Assembly (NCBI GenBank): GCA_005773635.1
Contig: SXHN01000066.1
Coordinates: 1-60,732 of the forward strand
Direction: 5' to 3'
Origin: Actinomycetota bacterium
GTDB taxonomy: Bacteria > Actinomycetota > Acidimicrobiia > IMCC26256 > PALSA-610
DNA: 60,732 bases
Below are positions 26,029 to 34,450 of the stretch, piece after piece. The notes under the pieces were generated by a model, which had not been told where the DNA came from, made no database searches, and saw nothing but the letters and a program-made list of their open reading frames with translations. The number at the start of each line of letters is the position of its first letter. The first letter of the stretch is position 1. The position numbers and the translations under genes are program-made.

Positions 26029-26814
26029 GTGTCCGATGAAACTTGTGACCAGGATGATCGCGCGCTCGTAATTCGAGATTTGACAAAACGCTTTGGGTCA
26101 TCGATCGCCGTTGCAGGCGTCAATCTCGATGTCCCCAGGGGTTGCTTTTTCGGATTGGTAGGGCCAAACGGAGCCGGCAAAACGACCACCATGAACATGG
26201 CGACCGGATTGCTCCGCCCCGATACCGGATCCGTGTGGGTCGACGGACTGAATCTGTGCAACGATTCCGTTGCCGCCAAAGCACGCATCGGAGTGTTACC
26301 GGACGGACTGCGGCTCTTCGAGCGGCTGAGTGCAGCCGAATTGCTCACCTACCACGGCTTGTTGCGCAACATTCCCGAAGCAACCGTCGAGGAGCGGGCA
26401 TCGCAACTCCTATCGACGCTTGATCTCGCGAACGCGGGGCGCAAACTCGTTGCCGATTTCAGCCACGGAATGCGCAAGAAAATCACACTCGCCGCTGCAC
26501 TCATTCACAACCCGCGACTTCTGTTTCTCGACGAACCATTCGAAGGCGTCGATCCACTTTCGGCGCGAACTATACGAATGGTGCTGGACCGCTTCACCAC
26601 TCACGGCGGAACCGTCGTCCTATCAAGTCACGCTATGGACCTTGTAGAACGACTTTGCCAGCACGTCGCGGTGATGCATCAAGGTTCGATTGTGGCAGCT
26701 GGCCCGATCGACCAGGTTCGTCAAGGGCAGTCGCTCGAAGATGCGTTCGTTGCTCTCGTAGGAAGTTCGTCGGAAACGACTGATCTGTCGTGGCTCGGCA
26801 CTTCGCTCGACTAA
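26029..26814 (+). CDS. ABC transporter ATP-binding protein
   Basis: A 261-residue ATPase. I start it at GTG 26029 because homology begins shortly after and the longer frame would run antisense through the ParA gene; no clear ribosome binding site helps. Walker A is GPNGAGKTTT, the signature is degenerate (DFSHGMRKKITLAAAL, with SHGM in place of SGGQ), Walker B is LLFLDEPFEGVDP and the H-loop is SSHAMDLVE. The SHGM form is common in exporters of the ABC-2 type. It overlaps the permease gene that follows and works with it. Confidence 0.88.
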   Translation: MSDETCDQDDRALVIRDLTKRFGSSIAVAGVNLDVPRGCFFGLVGPNGAGKTTTMNMATGLLRPDTGSVWVDGLNLCNDSVAAKARIGVLPDGLRLFERLSAAELLTYHGLLRNIPEATVEERASQLLSTLDLANAGRKLVADFSHGMRKKITLAAALIHNPRLLFLDEPFEGVDPLSARTIRMVLDRFTTHGGTVVLSSHAMDLVERLCQHVAVMHQGSIVAAGPIDQVRQGQSLEDAFVALVGSSSETTDLSWLGTSLD

Positions 26815-28367
26815 AGGTCACGCTGCTTCGCAACGGGTTGCTTCGGAACCGATCGAAGCTCCCGTTTGTGATCATCTCGGCGTTGCTTCCGATACCGTTC
26901 GTGCTGATCACGTGTGAAGCCATGGTGAACGCTTCAGATGCCCGCAATCCGGCAACCATCATCACGGTCACCGCGGTCGGGCTCTCCGTTGCTTGGATCA
27001 TGATCCCGGTGTTGGGATACGGCAATGATGACACGCTGGATCCAACAGTGTTTGCATTACTTCCGTTGCGGCGAAACGAGCTACTTCGCGGCATGTTGGC
27101 CGCAGCGTTCATCGGAGTCGCGCCACTCTTCACCGCAGCTGTACTTGTCAGTGCCGTTGTTGGTTTTGCTAACGATCTAGCAACGCTCGGCGCTGGCCTC
27201 GTGTTGGCCTTCCTTCAACTCTTGGCCTGCATCACGTTTTCGAGAGCGATGACGACATACCTCGGGACGTTGCTGGGGTCGAGACGCGGCCGCGATCTCG
27301 GCATTCTCGTTTCCGTCGGACTGCTCGTTGGCCTGCAGGCCGTCAATTTGCAGGTACAACGGGGCAGTTCGAACGCGCTCGACGCCGCCGACCGATGGCT
27401 CCAGTACTCACCACCTGGAATGATCGGGCACGCGTTCGCAGCGCTTCCAGCGCATAATTGGACCCCTGTCTTCGGGGCCATCGCAGTCAACGGGATCCTG
27501 GTGTTCGCTTCGCTGATCTGGTGGAGTCGAGCGCTGAGCGAGACGGCAATCCGAAGCGGGACGGCCAACCGCGCCGAGCGCGCAACGCGCAATCAGCAAT
27601 CGGCCACGCTGTTCGGCAACGTCGGGCTCATCCCGCACAATCGCAGCGGCGCCGTCGCTATGCGCGAGCTTCGCAGTTTCCGCCGAGATCCAAAACGCGC
27701 GGCAATGCTCATTCCCGCAATCGCGATTCCAATGCTCTGGGCATTCTCCCTACGACCGTCGGGTACATCCCTCGAGTCCGGCGCACCCCTGCTCGCGCTG
27801 ACAGCGGTCATATTCACTAACCGCTTTTCGGCAAACATGTTTGGCGTCGACGGCAGCGCGTATTGGTCGCATGTCGCCGAGGGATCCGCACCAAGGGACG
27901 ACATCATCGGCAAACAAGCAGCCATTGGAATTATTTCGGCCCCAATCGTCGTGACCATCAGTATCGGCCTTGGGGCGTTCGCAGGCTCGCTCAGAGCAAC
28001 GGTGCTGACAATTGCTTTGTTGCCATATGTACTGCTCACCCACCTAGGCATCGGAGCACAATCCAGTGTTCGGTTCCCTCAAGCACTGCCGGAACGTGGC
28101 AGCCCGTTTGGCACACTGAATGGACAAGGCTGCGCGAACGGGCTCGCGGCAATCTTCATGCTTGCACTTGAGCTGATGCTGATGCTCCCAGTCGCGATCG
28201 CGTTGGTGGTCGCGATTGGACACGCGCCGGTCGCCGTTCCGTTCGTCATCGTGGCGTCGTGGGCCATCGGGTACGGCATTTGGAAAATCACGACGAATAA
28301 TGCTGCGACCTTTGCGTCGACTCGACTACCAGAGTTGCTCGCCCTCATTGACCCGAAACAAGCCTAA
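26790..28367 (+). CDS. ABC-2-type transporter membrane protein
   Basis: A 525-residue multi-helix protein (about 12 hydrophobic segments, for example LPFVIISALLPIPFVLI and LMLMLPVAIALVVAIG). GTG start at 26790 overlaps the ATPase gene by 25 bases, so the two are translated together. A cytoplasmic loop in the middle (about 265-310) carries many charged residues. It resembles export permeases of the ABC-2 superfamily with no named family that I can support. Substrate unknown. Confidence 0.8.
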   Translation: MARHFARLKVTLLRNGLLRNRSKLPFVIISALLPIPFVLITCEAMVNASDARNPATIITVTAVGLSVAWIMIPVLGYGNDDTLDPTVFALLPLRRNELLRGMLAAAFIGVAPLFTAAVLVSAVVGFANDLATLGAGLVLAFLQLLACITFSRAMTTYLGTLLGSRRGRDLGILVSVGLLVGLQAVNLQVQRGSSNALDAADRWLQYSPPGMIGHAFAALPAHNWTPVFGAIAVNGILVFASLIWWSRALSETAIRSGTANRAERATRNQQSATLFGNVGLIPHNRSGAVAMRELRSFRRDPKRAAMLIPAIAIPMLWAFSLRPSGTSLESGAPLLALTAVIFTNRFSANMFGVDGSAYWSHVAEGSAPRDDIIGKQAAIGIISAPIVVTISIGLGAFAGSLRATVLTIALLPYVLLTHLGIGAQSSVRFPQALPERGSPFGTLNGQGCANGLAAIFMLALELMLMLPVAIALVVAIGHAPVAVPFVIVASWAIGYGIWKITTNNAATFASTRLPELLALIDPKQA

Positions 28368-28534
28368 AAACAGTCACAATCGCGCAATCGAAGGTCTCAC
28401 GAGTAACAAATTCACAGTTTTCACGCGTCTTTTCCAAAAAAGTACCCAAATCAGCGATGAAATCCACGACTTCGCGTCGCGCGCGTGCAATGCTCACGAC
28501 CGCCTGACATCCCCTATTTGGAGGCATACACAAA
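28368..28534 (+). other. Upstream region of the HU gene
   Basis: This stretch of 167 bases has A/T-rich patches, then GGAGG at about 28519-28523 serving the HU start. I see no convincing -35/-10 pair, operator palindrome or RNA structure in it. Confidence 0.4.
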
Positions 28535-28984
28535 GTGAACCGCAGTGAGTTGGCCAAGGCTTTTGCCGAACGCACCGACACCACCCCGCGTCAAGCAAAA
28601 GAAACCATCGAAGCGCTCGTCGATCTGATCACCGAAACAGTGTCAGCCGGCGAAGACGTTGCGATCTCGGGCTTCGCGAAATTCCGTCGCGTCGACCGCC
28701 CAGCACGTATGGGACGTAACCCAGCCACCGGCGCGCCGGTGAAAATCAAGGCCAAACGCGTGGCGAAGATCACCCCGCTCAAGGCATTCAAGGACGCCGT
28801 GATTTCGGGTAAAGCACCGAAGAAAGCCGCAGCCAAGAAAGCCGCTCCTGCCAAGAAGGCAGCAGCGAAAAAGGCCCCAGCCAAAAAGGCCCCAGCCAAG
28901 AAAGCTCCTGCGAAAAAGGCAGCAGCCAAAAAGGCCCCAGCCAAGAAAGCTCCTGCGAAAAAGGCAGCAGCCAAAAAGCGCTGA
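28535..28984 (+). CDS. HU-type nucleoid protein with Lys/Ala/Pro tail
   Basis: A 149-residue histone-like protein. Residues 1-90 are a standard HU fold (MNRSELAKAFAERTD, VAISGFAKFRRVDRPARMGR, NPATGAPVKIKAKRVAKITP, the DNA-binding arm), and residues 94-149 form a positively charged tail of repeated KKAPAKKA-type units, as in the long HU of mycobacteria and other actinobacteria. It compacts DNA and may bind RNA. GTG start at 28535 with GGAGG upstream. The tail is coded by tandem 18-30-base DNA repeats that could change copy number. A strong bidirectional terminator follows. Confidence 0.95.
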   Translation: MNRSELAKAFAERTDTTPRQAKETIEALVDLITETVSAGEDVAISGFAKFRRVDRPARMGRNPATGAPVKIKAKRVAKITPLKAFKDAVISGKAPKKAAAKKAAPAKKAAAKKAPAKKAPAKKAPAKKAAAKKAPAKKAPAKKAAAKKR

Positions 28985-29019
28985 ACCCATTTCCGCGACC
29001 TCAGTCCGGTCGTATTGAG

Positions 29020-29050
29020 AAAAGCCCCGCCTCCCTACGGCGGGGCTTTT
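29020..29050. terminator. Bidirectional intrinsic terminator between HU and rtcB
   Basis: Perfect 12-base arms AAAAGCCCCGCC (29020-29031) and GGCGGGGCTTTT (29039-29050) around a seven-base loop. The A and T tracts make it work in both directions, ending the convergent HU and rtcB transcripts. Confidence 0.93.
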
Positions 29051-29063
29051 CTTGTTCGGCGAT

Positions 29064-30224
29064 TCACGTTCCCTTGTAGTTAAGAATCTGGTGCAGCGTG
29101 TGGTGCACCTTCACAAGATCCTTTTGGTTCCGCATCACTACGTCGATGTCCTTGTACGCCGTCGGAATTTCGTCGATGAGCGCACGAGCCTTGTCTGCCT
29201 GCCAGGTGCGGTCACCCATCTGATCACGAAGATCCTTTTCGGTGAACCGCTTCTTCGCCTGCGTCCGACTCATCCGCCGCCCAGCTCCGTGCGCGCACGA
29301 ATTCCACGACAGCGGATTGCCGAGCCCTTCCACGATGTATGTCGCAGCACCCATCGAACCAGGAATCACGCCCATCCGACCTACATCCGCCCGTATCGCA
29401 CCCTTGCGGGTGATCCACAGCTCCTTGCCGTGGTGCATCTCTCGGTCGCAGAAGTTGTGGTGACAGTTGATACGGCGCAGTTCACGGCCATGACCGACCG
29501 CGTGCACGAGTTCTCGCAGCACTGTATTCATCATTTGCTCACGGTTGCCGAGTGCATAGTCCTGGGCCCACAGCATGTCGTCGATGTAGGCGTCAAACTC
29601 GGCAGTTCCTTGTACGAAGTACGCAAGATCAGGATCCTCAAGTTCGAGCATCGCCTTTTGAGCGAGTTTTTTCGCGATTCCAATATGGCGCTGCGCAAGC
29701 TTGTTGCCCACACCACGGCTGCCGGAGTGCAACACGATCCAGACACAATCACGCTCATCGAGACACACTTCCACAAAGTGGTTCCCAGCTCCGAGTGTGC
29801 CGAACTGACTCAGTGCCCGCTTAGTGTCACTGTCGCCCAACGCATTTGGCGGCGGGAATTTAGCGAACCAGCTGTGACTGTGTTGCGAGCGAGTGTCGTG
29901 GCCCTTCCCCATTCCCGCCGGAACTGTCTGCGCGACGCGCTTCAGCAAACCACCGAGATCATCTGGCAGGTTCTTAGCGGCAAGATCGGTTTCGACCGCG
30001 ATCATTCCGCAGCCGAGGTCAACGCCAACCGCTGCAGGGATAACGGCACTCTCGGTTGGGATCACTGAACCAACCGTCGCGCCAAGACCCAGGTGAGCAT
30101 CGGGCATCAGCGCGACGTGACCTTCCACGACAGACAAACGCGCGGTGCGCTCGGCTTGGCGAATGGCGTCGCCTTCGAGATCGGTGGCCCACGACCATAG
30201 TTTGGGGGCTAGTTGCTTTGACAT
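29064..30224 (-). CDS. rtcB: RNA-splicing ligase RtcB
   Basis: A 386-residue GTP-dependent RNA ligase that joins 2-prime,3-prime-cyclic phosphate or 3-prime-phosphate ends to 5-prime-OH ends, used in tRNA repair or splicing. Metal and guanylate-site motifs are present: GVDLGCGMIAVE (Cys ligand), GAGNHFVEV, HSGSRGVGNKLA, INCHHNF, and SCAHGAGRRMSR, whose histidine takes GMP. ATG 30224 is preferred; an upstream TTG at 30257 would include the inverted repeat in the coding region. No RtcA, archease or tRNA gene is adjacent. Confidence 0.95.
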   Translation of the reverse strand: MSKQLAPKLWSWATDLEGDAIRQAERTARLSVVEGHVALMPDAHLGLGATVGSVIPTESAVIPAAVGVDLGCGMIAVETDLAAKNLPDDLGGLLKRVAQTVPAGMGKGHDTRSQHSHSWFAKFPPPNALGDSDTKRALSQFGTLGAGNHFVEVCLDERDCVWIVLHSGSRGVGNKLAQRHIGIAKKLAQKAMLELEDPDLAYFVQGTAEFDAYIDDMLWAQDYALGNREQMMNTVLRELVHAVGHGRELRRINCHHNFCDREMHHGKELWITRKGAIRADVGRMGVIPGSMGAATYIVEGLGNPLSWNSCAHGAGRRMSRTQAKKRFTEKDLRDQMGDRTWQADKARALIDEIPTAYKDIDVVMRNQKDLVKVHHTLHQILNYKGT

Positions 30225-30226
30225 AG

Positions 30227-30250
30227 TGCCAGGCAACGTAACGCCTGGCA
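30227..30250. promoter_or_regulatory. Inverted repeat abutting the rtcB start codon
   Basis: TGCCAGGC (30227-30234), eight-base spacer, GCCTGGCA (30243-30250), ending two bases before the rtcB ATG. As DNA it could be an operator; as RNA the hairpin would cover the place where a ribosome binding site should be, and no other site is visible. It sits wholly in the leader if ATG 30224 is right. Confidence 0.6.
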
Positions 30251-30286
30251 AATTCAATGGTACCGGCTATTTCCGTGGTGTACGCG

Positions 30287-30988
30287 CTACCGCCTCCATT
30301 TGCGAATCGTGATCTTCGAGGCTTTGGGGTCTTCGGGATCGAATTCGATTTTCAGGCGATCGCGATCTCCCTCGCCGCCCCCATCATGATTCACCACCAC
30401 AGGGGCGGTTTCGCGTTTACGGGGTTCGAGTACGTTGCCGAGCGCGATCATGCCCGCGCCCAACGTCGCACCAATCGAACTGCCAGCAAACCGTTGAATC
30501 GCTGGCCGTTGGTAATACGAAGGGATCAGTTCGTTTCGTTCGTGCTGCAACGAGACCACTGATGACGCGACAGCCAACGACGCGCAGTGATACGCACCGA
30601 CGTCGAGTTCGATCATGCTCCAATCGCTCGGGGCTCGGCACAGCAGCCCACCGCCAATACCGGCGCCGGTTGCTTTGAGATACGCCTCAACCATCGTCCA
30701 GTGTTGTGTAAACGCGATATTGCGATCGGCAGTCAGCAGCCACTCAGCGTGCTCGACATCGTTCATTGTGCGGCGAGCCAAGCGATCGAGATACGGGTGA
30801 AATCGCAATGACTCCACATCGATTCCAACTTGCACTGGTGCTCGCACGAGCAACGAACACCCTTCGGTATTCGATGCATTGAGAAAAGTTGAGGCGTCTC
30901 CGACAAAGTCGGTCATCTGGACCCGCTCGCGCATCTGGCTGGATGTCAGTTGTTCATCGAACTGCCAAACCTCCACCACGGTGCTCAT
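30287..30988 (-). CDS. 4-prime-phosphopantetheinyl transferase-like protein with C-terminal extension
   Basis: A 233-residue protein. The Sfp-type core is VGIDVESLRF (Mg-binding Asp/Glu) and HWTMVEAYLKATGAGIG (the WxxxEAxxK helix), the two signatures of enzymes that load phosphopantetheine on carrier proteins. The Ser-His motif expected before VGIDVE is not obvious (NASNTEGCSLLV), and the N-terminal half is short. After residue 160 an extra tail of about 70 residues begins with a Gly/Ala-rich stretch (GSSIGATLGAGMIALGN) and is otherwise charged. It may be active, divergent or reduced. No carrier-protein gene is close by. Confidence 0.7.
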   Translation of the reverse strand: MSTVVEVWQFDEQLTSSQMRERVQMTDFVGDASTFLNASNTEGCSLLVRAPVQVGIDVESLRFHPYLDRLARRTMNDVEHAEWLLTADRNIAFTQHWTMVEAYLKATGAGIGGGLLCRAPSDWSMIELDVGAYHCASLAVASSVVSLQHERNELIPSYYQRPAIQRFAGSSIGATLGAGMIALGNVLEPRKRETAPVVVNHDGGGEGDRDRLKIEFDPEDPKASKITIRKWRR

Positions 30989-31071
30989 TGGCCTTACCCT
31001 ACGCGGAATTCGCGCGATGGGGTCGGCGCGCCATCGTTGCGCGCATTGTCGAGAGTCGCGCGGATGGGGAG

Positions 31072-32466
31072 CTACGCCAACAACTCCGCGACCGCGGCGC
31101 CAAACACCTCAGTATGACGATCGACTTGCGCAACCGTTGTCGCAGGCGACATCAGTGCCATGTTGTGAAACGGCGTCAACAAGATGCCACGATTCAAGCA
31201 ATATAGATGCAAGAGCGATTCGAGTTCGTGGTCTATCGCAGCCGCCGCCTCGCCGCCGTTGGCAGGAGGTGGGCAAAACCAATATTCGGCTCGGCACCCG
31301 AGACGATTCACGTGCCACGCCAAGTCTGCAGCGTCAATCACCGCGGCTACTCCATCGGCCCACCTCACGGCCAACGCCTCCATCCGAGCAAACGCGGCAT
31401 CGGTGAGCACATGCTCAAGCGTCGCTCGAACCGCGCAGAGCGCCAATGCGTTGCCCGAAAGCGTTCCACCTATTCCACTGACGTCGGCGTTGGGAGACTG
31501 GGTCACCTCCGACGCGGCTGCTGTCGCGACTTTGTCGCTCATACCAAAGGCCGCGGCCGGAATTCCACCTGCGATTGGCTTGCCGATGGTGAATAGATCA
31601 GGTTCGAGCCCCCATGCACGAGTAGCGCCACCCGGCCCTGCGCAAAGAGTGTGGGTTTCATCGATGATTAGCAGTGTTCCGTATTTGCGAGTGAGTTCGC
31701 GTAGTGCGGTGTGAAAACCAGGTTGCGGATGCACAATTCCGATATTTGTCAGCGCAGGTTCACAGAGCACGGCGGCCACATCGCAAGGCGCCAGCGCCGC
31801 CTCAAGCGCGGCCACATCGTTGAACTCAACCACCTTGGTGGTGTGACTCGGATCCACGGGAGGCCCAACGTTGCCAGGGCGAGGCTGCATCAAGCCGTCG
31901 TTCAGTGCGACCAACGTCTCGTCAACCGTGCCGTGATAACACCAGTTGAACACCAACACTTTCTGGCGCTGCGTCACTGTGCGCGCTATTCGCAATGCGA
32001 AGCGATTCGCATCCGTCGCGCTCATCGCTATTTGCCACCACGGCAAACCGAAGCGCCGCTGCAGTTCGTTGCCAACCCATACGCTGTCTGCGGTAGGCAA
32101 CATCATCGTGATACCGCGTTGGATCCGTTCCTGGACCGCAGCAACTGTCGCCGCTGGAGAATGGCCGCACATTGCTCCAGTATCACCGAGGCACAAATCG
32201 ACGTATTCGATACCATCGACATCCACGACCGTGGCGCCGTTAGCCCGTTCCGCAAACACTGGGAATTTGCCCGGCCAACGTCGCATCCAGTTCATGGGGA
32301 CTCCGCCGAGAAAACTCGAAGCGGTTTGTAGACCCAACTCTCTCGACCGGGAGTGCAATGCTTCAAACGTCACATGTTCGCGTTCGAGCAACTCTGCGAC
32401 CCGCTGCGGGTCGATTGTGGGAGACACCAAACACCTCGTCGTTGTGGTTGGCGCGAGGTTATCCAT
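31072..32466 (-). CDS. Class III aminotransferase, glutamate-1-semialdehyde aminomutase-like
   Basis: A 464-residue PLP enzyme. The family parts are DGIEYVDLCLGDTGAMCGH, the segment with VFNWCYHGTVDETL, the PLP-contacting LLIIDETHTLCAGPGG, and the Schiff-base lysine in TIGKPIAGGIPAAAFG. It resembles GSA aminomutase but has an unusual N-terminus and probably acts on another amine. ATG 32466 is chosen; a TTG at 32487 is possible. It follows a DAO-type oxidase gene by 28 bases, so the two form an amine or amino-acid catabolic pair. Confidence 0.87.
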   Translation of the reverse strand: MDNLAPTTTTRCLVSPTIDPQRVAELLEREHVTFEALHSRSRELGLQTASSFLGGVPMNWMRRWPGKFPVFAERANGATVVDVDGIEYVDLCLGDTGAMCGHSPAATVAAVQERIQRGITMMLPTADSVWVGNELQRRFGLPWWQIAMSATDANRFALRIARTVTQRQKVLVFNWCYHGTVDETLVALNDGLMQPRPGNVGPPVDPSHTTKVVEFNDVAALEAALAPCDVAAVLCEPALTNIGIVHPQPGFHTALRELTRKYGTLLIIDETHTLCAGPGGATRAWGLEPDLFTIGKPIAGGIPAAAFGMSDKVATAAASEVTQSPNADVSGIGGTLSGNALALCAVRATLEHVLTDAAFARMEALAVRWADGVAAVIDAADLAWHVNRLGCRAEYWFCPPPANGGEAAAAIDHELESLLHLYCLNRGILLTPFHNMALMSPATTVAQVDRHTEVFGAAVAELLA

Positions 32467-32494
32467 GTCCAAGCCAGGAGCAGCCAATAGACGT

Positions 32495-33886
32495 CTAGTG
32501 ACTGATCAATCGTTCGGTGAGCGTGCGGCCAGTGGGAGGCTTACCCGTGCGATTCGCTTTCGCGTCGATACGCATTGCGCCAACCTGGGCAAGCCTGGTC
32601 GCCAAGAACCGCAGCGGTTCCGGCTCCCAACTGCGACCGTGGTGCTTGGTCATCGGTAAATCAGTGAGGTCCGACTGCGTCCCGGTAATCAGATCGGCCA
32701 AAACCCGACCGCTGAGGTTCGTAGCGGCGACGCCCTCACCGGTGTAGCCACGTGCCGTAGCAAGACCGCTCGCTCGGTCGTAGCGCATCACAGGCATGAA
32801 ATCTCGAGGCACGCCAAGACAGCCGCCCCAGGCGTGCGAAAAGGCGATGCCTTTCAATTGAGGAAACCATTCAACAACTGCTTCACGAAGACGCTGATGC
32901 GTGGGTGCGTGAAGATCGTATTCGGGTCTGATCGACGAACCCCAGTGATACGGAGCACCGCGCCCACCAAACAGGATCCGCCCATCTTGGGTGCGCGAGA
33001 GGTAATCAACGGTTAAGGCCTGCGACGCAGCGACGGCGCGATGCGTCCAATTGATATCTGCAATTTGCGAATCGCTCAACGGTTCCGTCATTACGATGAG
33101 CGAATACAACGGCAATACCTGGCGTCCGACTGCTTTGAGCTGCGCCATATAGGCCTCGCCGGCAAGCACCACCACGTTGGCGCGAACATCACCGCGAGCT
33201 GTGCGCAGAACTGGCCTGGCACCAGCTTCGACGCTCGTCACTGGAGTGTCTTCATAAATGGTCACGTTGCGGTGTTGCTCAACGTTGCGAGCCAAACCGC
33301 GCACGAGCCGGCCTGGGTGAATCGCCGCGGTTGCTTCGTTGTGCAACGCGCCAACGATGCCGTCGATATTGAGAAACGCTTTCGCTTCACTCGCATCGAG
33401 GCGGCGCTGAAACTCAGGAAACCCAAGTTGCGTATATTCCTGTTCGATGTGCGCAAGTGCAGGAAGCTGTTGCTTTCCAATCGCCGCAAAAAATTGACCG
33501 TCGCGTTGGAATTGCGCGTCGATCGACTCCCGTTCACAGACACGGCCAATTTCATCGACCGTGTCGACCATTGCGAGGTGAACCGCTCTCGATGCGGCGA
33601 GGCCGTAGTTCTTAGTCAGTGTCGCCGGGCCCGCCGCAAATCCTGACGTGCACCAAGCTCCGTTGCGTCCCGATGCGCCATAACCCGCGATCTCGGATTC
33701 AAGCACTGCGATTGTGAGGCTGGGGTCGCGTTGCGCGAGGTAATACGCAGTCCAGAGTCCGGTGTATCCAGCGCCAAGGATTGCAACATCAACCGCGATG
33801 GAAGTGTCGAGTCCGACACGAGGGGTGAGGTCGTCACCGCAGGTCTCCAACCAATACGACAACCCCGAGTAGTCACGCTGCTCCAT
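32495..33886 (-). CDS. FAD-dependent oxidoreductase of the DAO family
   Basis: A 463-residue flavoenzyme. The dinucleotide motif VDVAILGAGYTGLWTAYYLA is near the N-terminus, followed by YGASGRNGAWC, and the C-terminal flavin motif is RGYTGEGVAATNLSGRVLAD. The pattern is close to gamma-glutamylputrescine or related amine oxidases. ATG 33886 (MEQRDYSGLSYW) is chosen because the longer frame overlaps arsR. It lies 91 bases after arsR on the same strand and just before the aminotransferase. Polyamine catabolism is a guess; no glutamine-synthetase-like partner is present. Confidence 0.87.
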   Translation of the reverse strand: MEQRDYSGLSYWLETCGDDLTPRVGLDTSIAVDVAILGAGYTGLWTAYYLAQRDPSLTIAVLESEIAGYGASGRNGAWCTSGFAAGPATLTKNYGLAASRAVHLAMVDTVDEIGRVCERESIDAQFQRDGQFFAAIGKQQLPALAHIEQEYTQLGFPEFQRRLDASEAKAFLNIDGIVGALHNEATAAIHPGRLVRGLARNVEQHRNVTIYEDTPVTSVEAGARPVLRTARGDVRANVVVLAGEAYMAQLKAVGRQVLPLYSLIVMTEPLSDSQIADINWTHRAVAASQALTVDYLSRTQDGRILFGGRGAPYHWGSSIRPEYDLHAPTHQRLREAVVEWFPQLKGIAFSHAWGGCLGVPRDFMPVMRYDRASGLATARGYTGEGVAATNLSGRVLADLITGTQSDLTDLPMTKHHGRSWEPEPLRFLATRLAQVGAMRIDAKANRTGKPPTGRTLTERLISH

Positions 33887-33977
33887 CCCCAAAACCATAC
33901 CCACCAGCAGGCAGGGTTCTGATCCGCCCACAGCGCCCAAACGGGACTCCCCACGCGCGCAAAACCCGATTCGGGCG

Positions 33978-34340
33978 TTACACCAGAGTTTGTTGCAACT
34001 CCGCAAGTCGTTCGGGAACTATGCGATACCAGACCCATCGGCCTCGCTTTTCAGCCGACAGCAATCCGGCTTCGACCAAAATCTTGGTGTGGTGAGAGAC
34101 GGTGGGCTGGCTCTTGCCCAGCGGAGCAATGAGATCGCAGGCGCAAATCTCGCCCGCGCTCGATGAAGCAACCAAGCTCACAATCTTGACTCGAACTGGG
34201 TCGCTCAACGCCGCAAAAACGTGCGCGAGATCGGTGGCCACCTCATCGCTCAGCGGCGCGAGCAATGAGCCGCAACACCCAACCATCGATGTTGCCGTCA
34301 CTGGCGCTCCTGCCGCTACCGAAGTATTGCGATTATTCAT
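33978..34340 (-). CDS. arsR: ArsR-family arsenic-type repressor
   Basis: A 120-residue winged-helix regulator. VFAALSDPVRVKIVSLVA and SQPTVSHHTKILVEAGLL give the ArsR/SmtB fold. An N-terminal GCCGSL pair and the cysteines of GEICACDL match the three-cysteine As(III) site described for Corynebacterium glutamicum ArsR. ATG 34340 is preferred, with AGGAAGG upstream. It is divergent from the aquaporin gene, and two matching operator-like repeats lie in the gap, as expected for arsenite-induced relief of repression. Confidence 0.92.
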   Translation of the reverse strand: MNNRNTSVAAGAPVTATSMVGCCGSLLAPLSDEVATDLAHVFAALSDPVRVKIVSLVASSSAGEICACDLIAPLGKSQPTVSHHTKILVEAGLLSAEKRGRWVWYRIVPERLAELQQTLV

Positions 34341-34387
34341 CTCGAAGCCACCTTCCTGTCGGCGTTTTGGCGTTAGCCATATCCGTG

Positions 34388-34405
34388 CATCGACACGTAT
34401 CAATG
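34388..34405. promoter_or_regulatory. ArsR operator-like site 1
   Basis: CATCGACACGTATCAATG: imperfect dyad CATCGA-6-TCAATG in the arsR/aquaporin gap. It has the same design and orientation as site 2, 30 bases (about three helical turns) away. Confidence 0.65.
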
Positions 34406-34417
34406 TACGCTTCGATG

Positions 34418-34435
34418 CATCGACACTAGTCAATA
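34418..34435. promoter_or_regulatory. ArsR operator-like site 2
   Basis: CATCGACACTAGTCAATA, the same CATCGA-6-TCAAT design as site 1, abutting the TATATG that may be the -10 element of the aquaporin gene. A ribosome binding site GGAG follows at 34439-34442. Confidence 0.65.
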
Positions 34436-34450
34436 TATGGAGCGCGAGGA

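Noticed and set aside
29052-30068. 338-codon forward frame opposite rtcB
   Set aside because: RtcB motifs on the reverse strand are complete; the frame begins inside the bidirectional terminator-rtcB end region.
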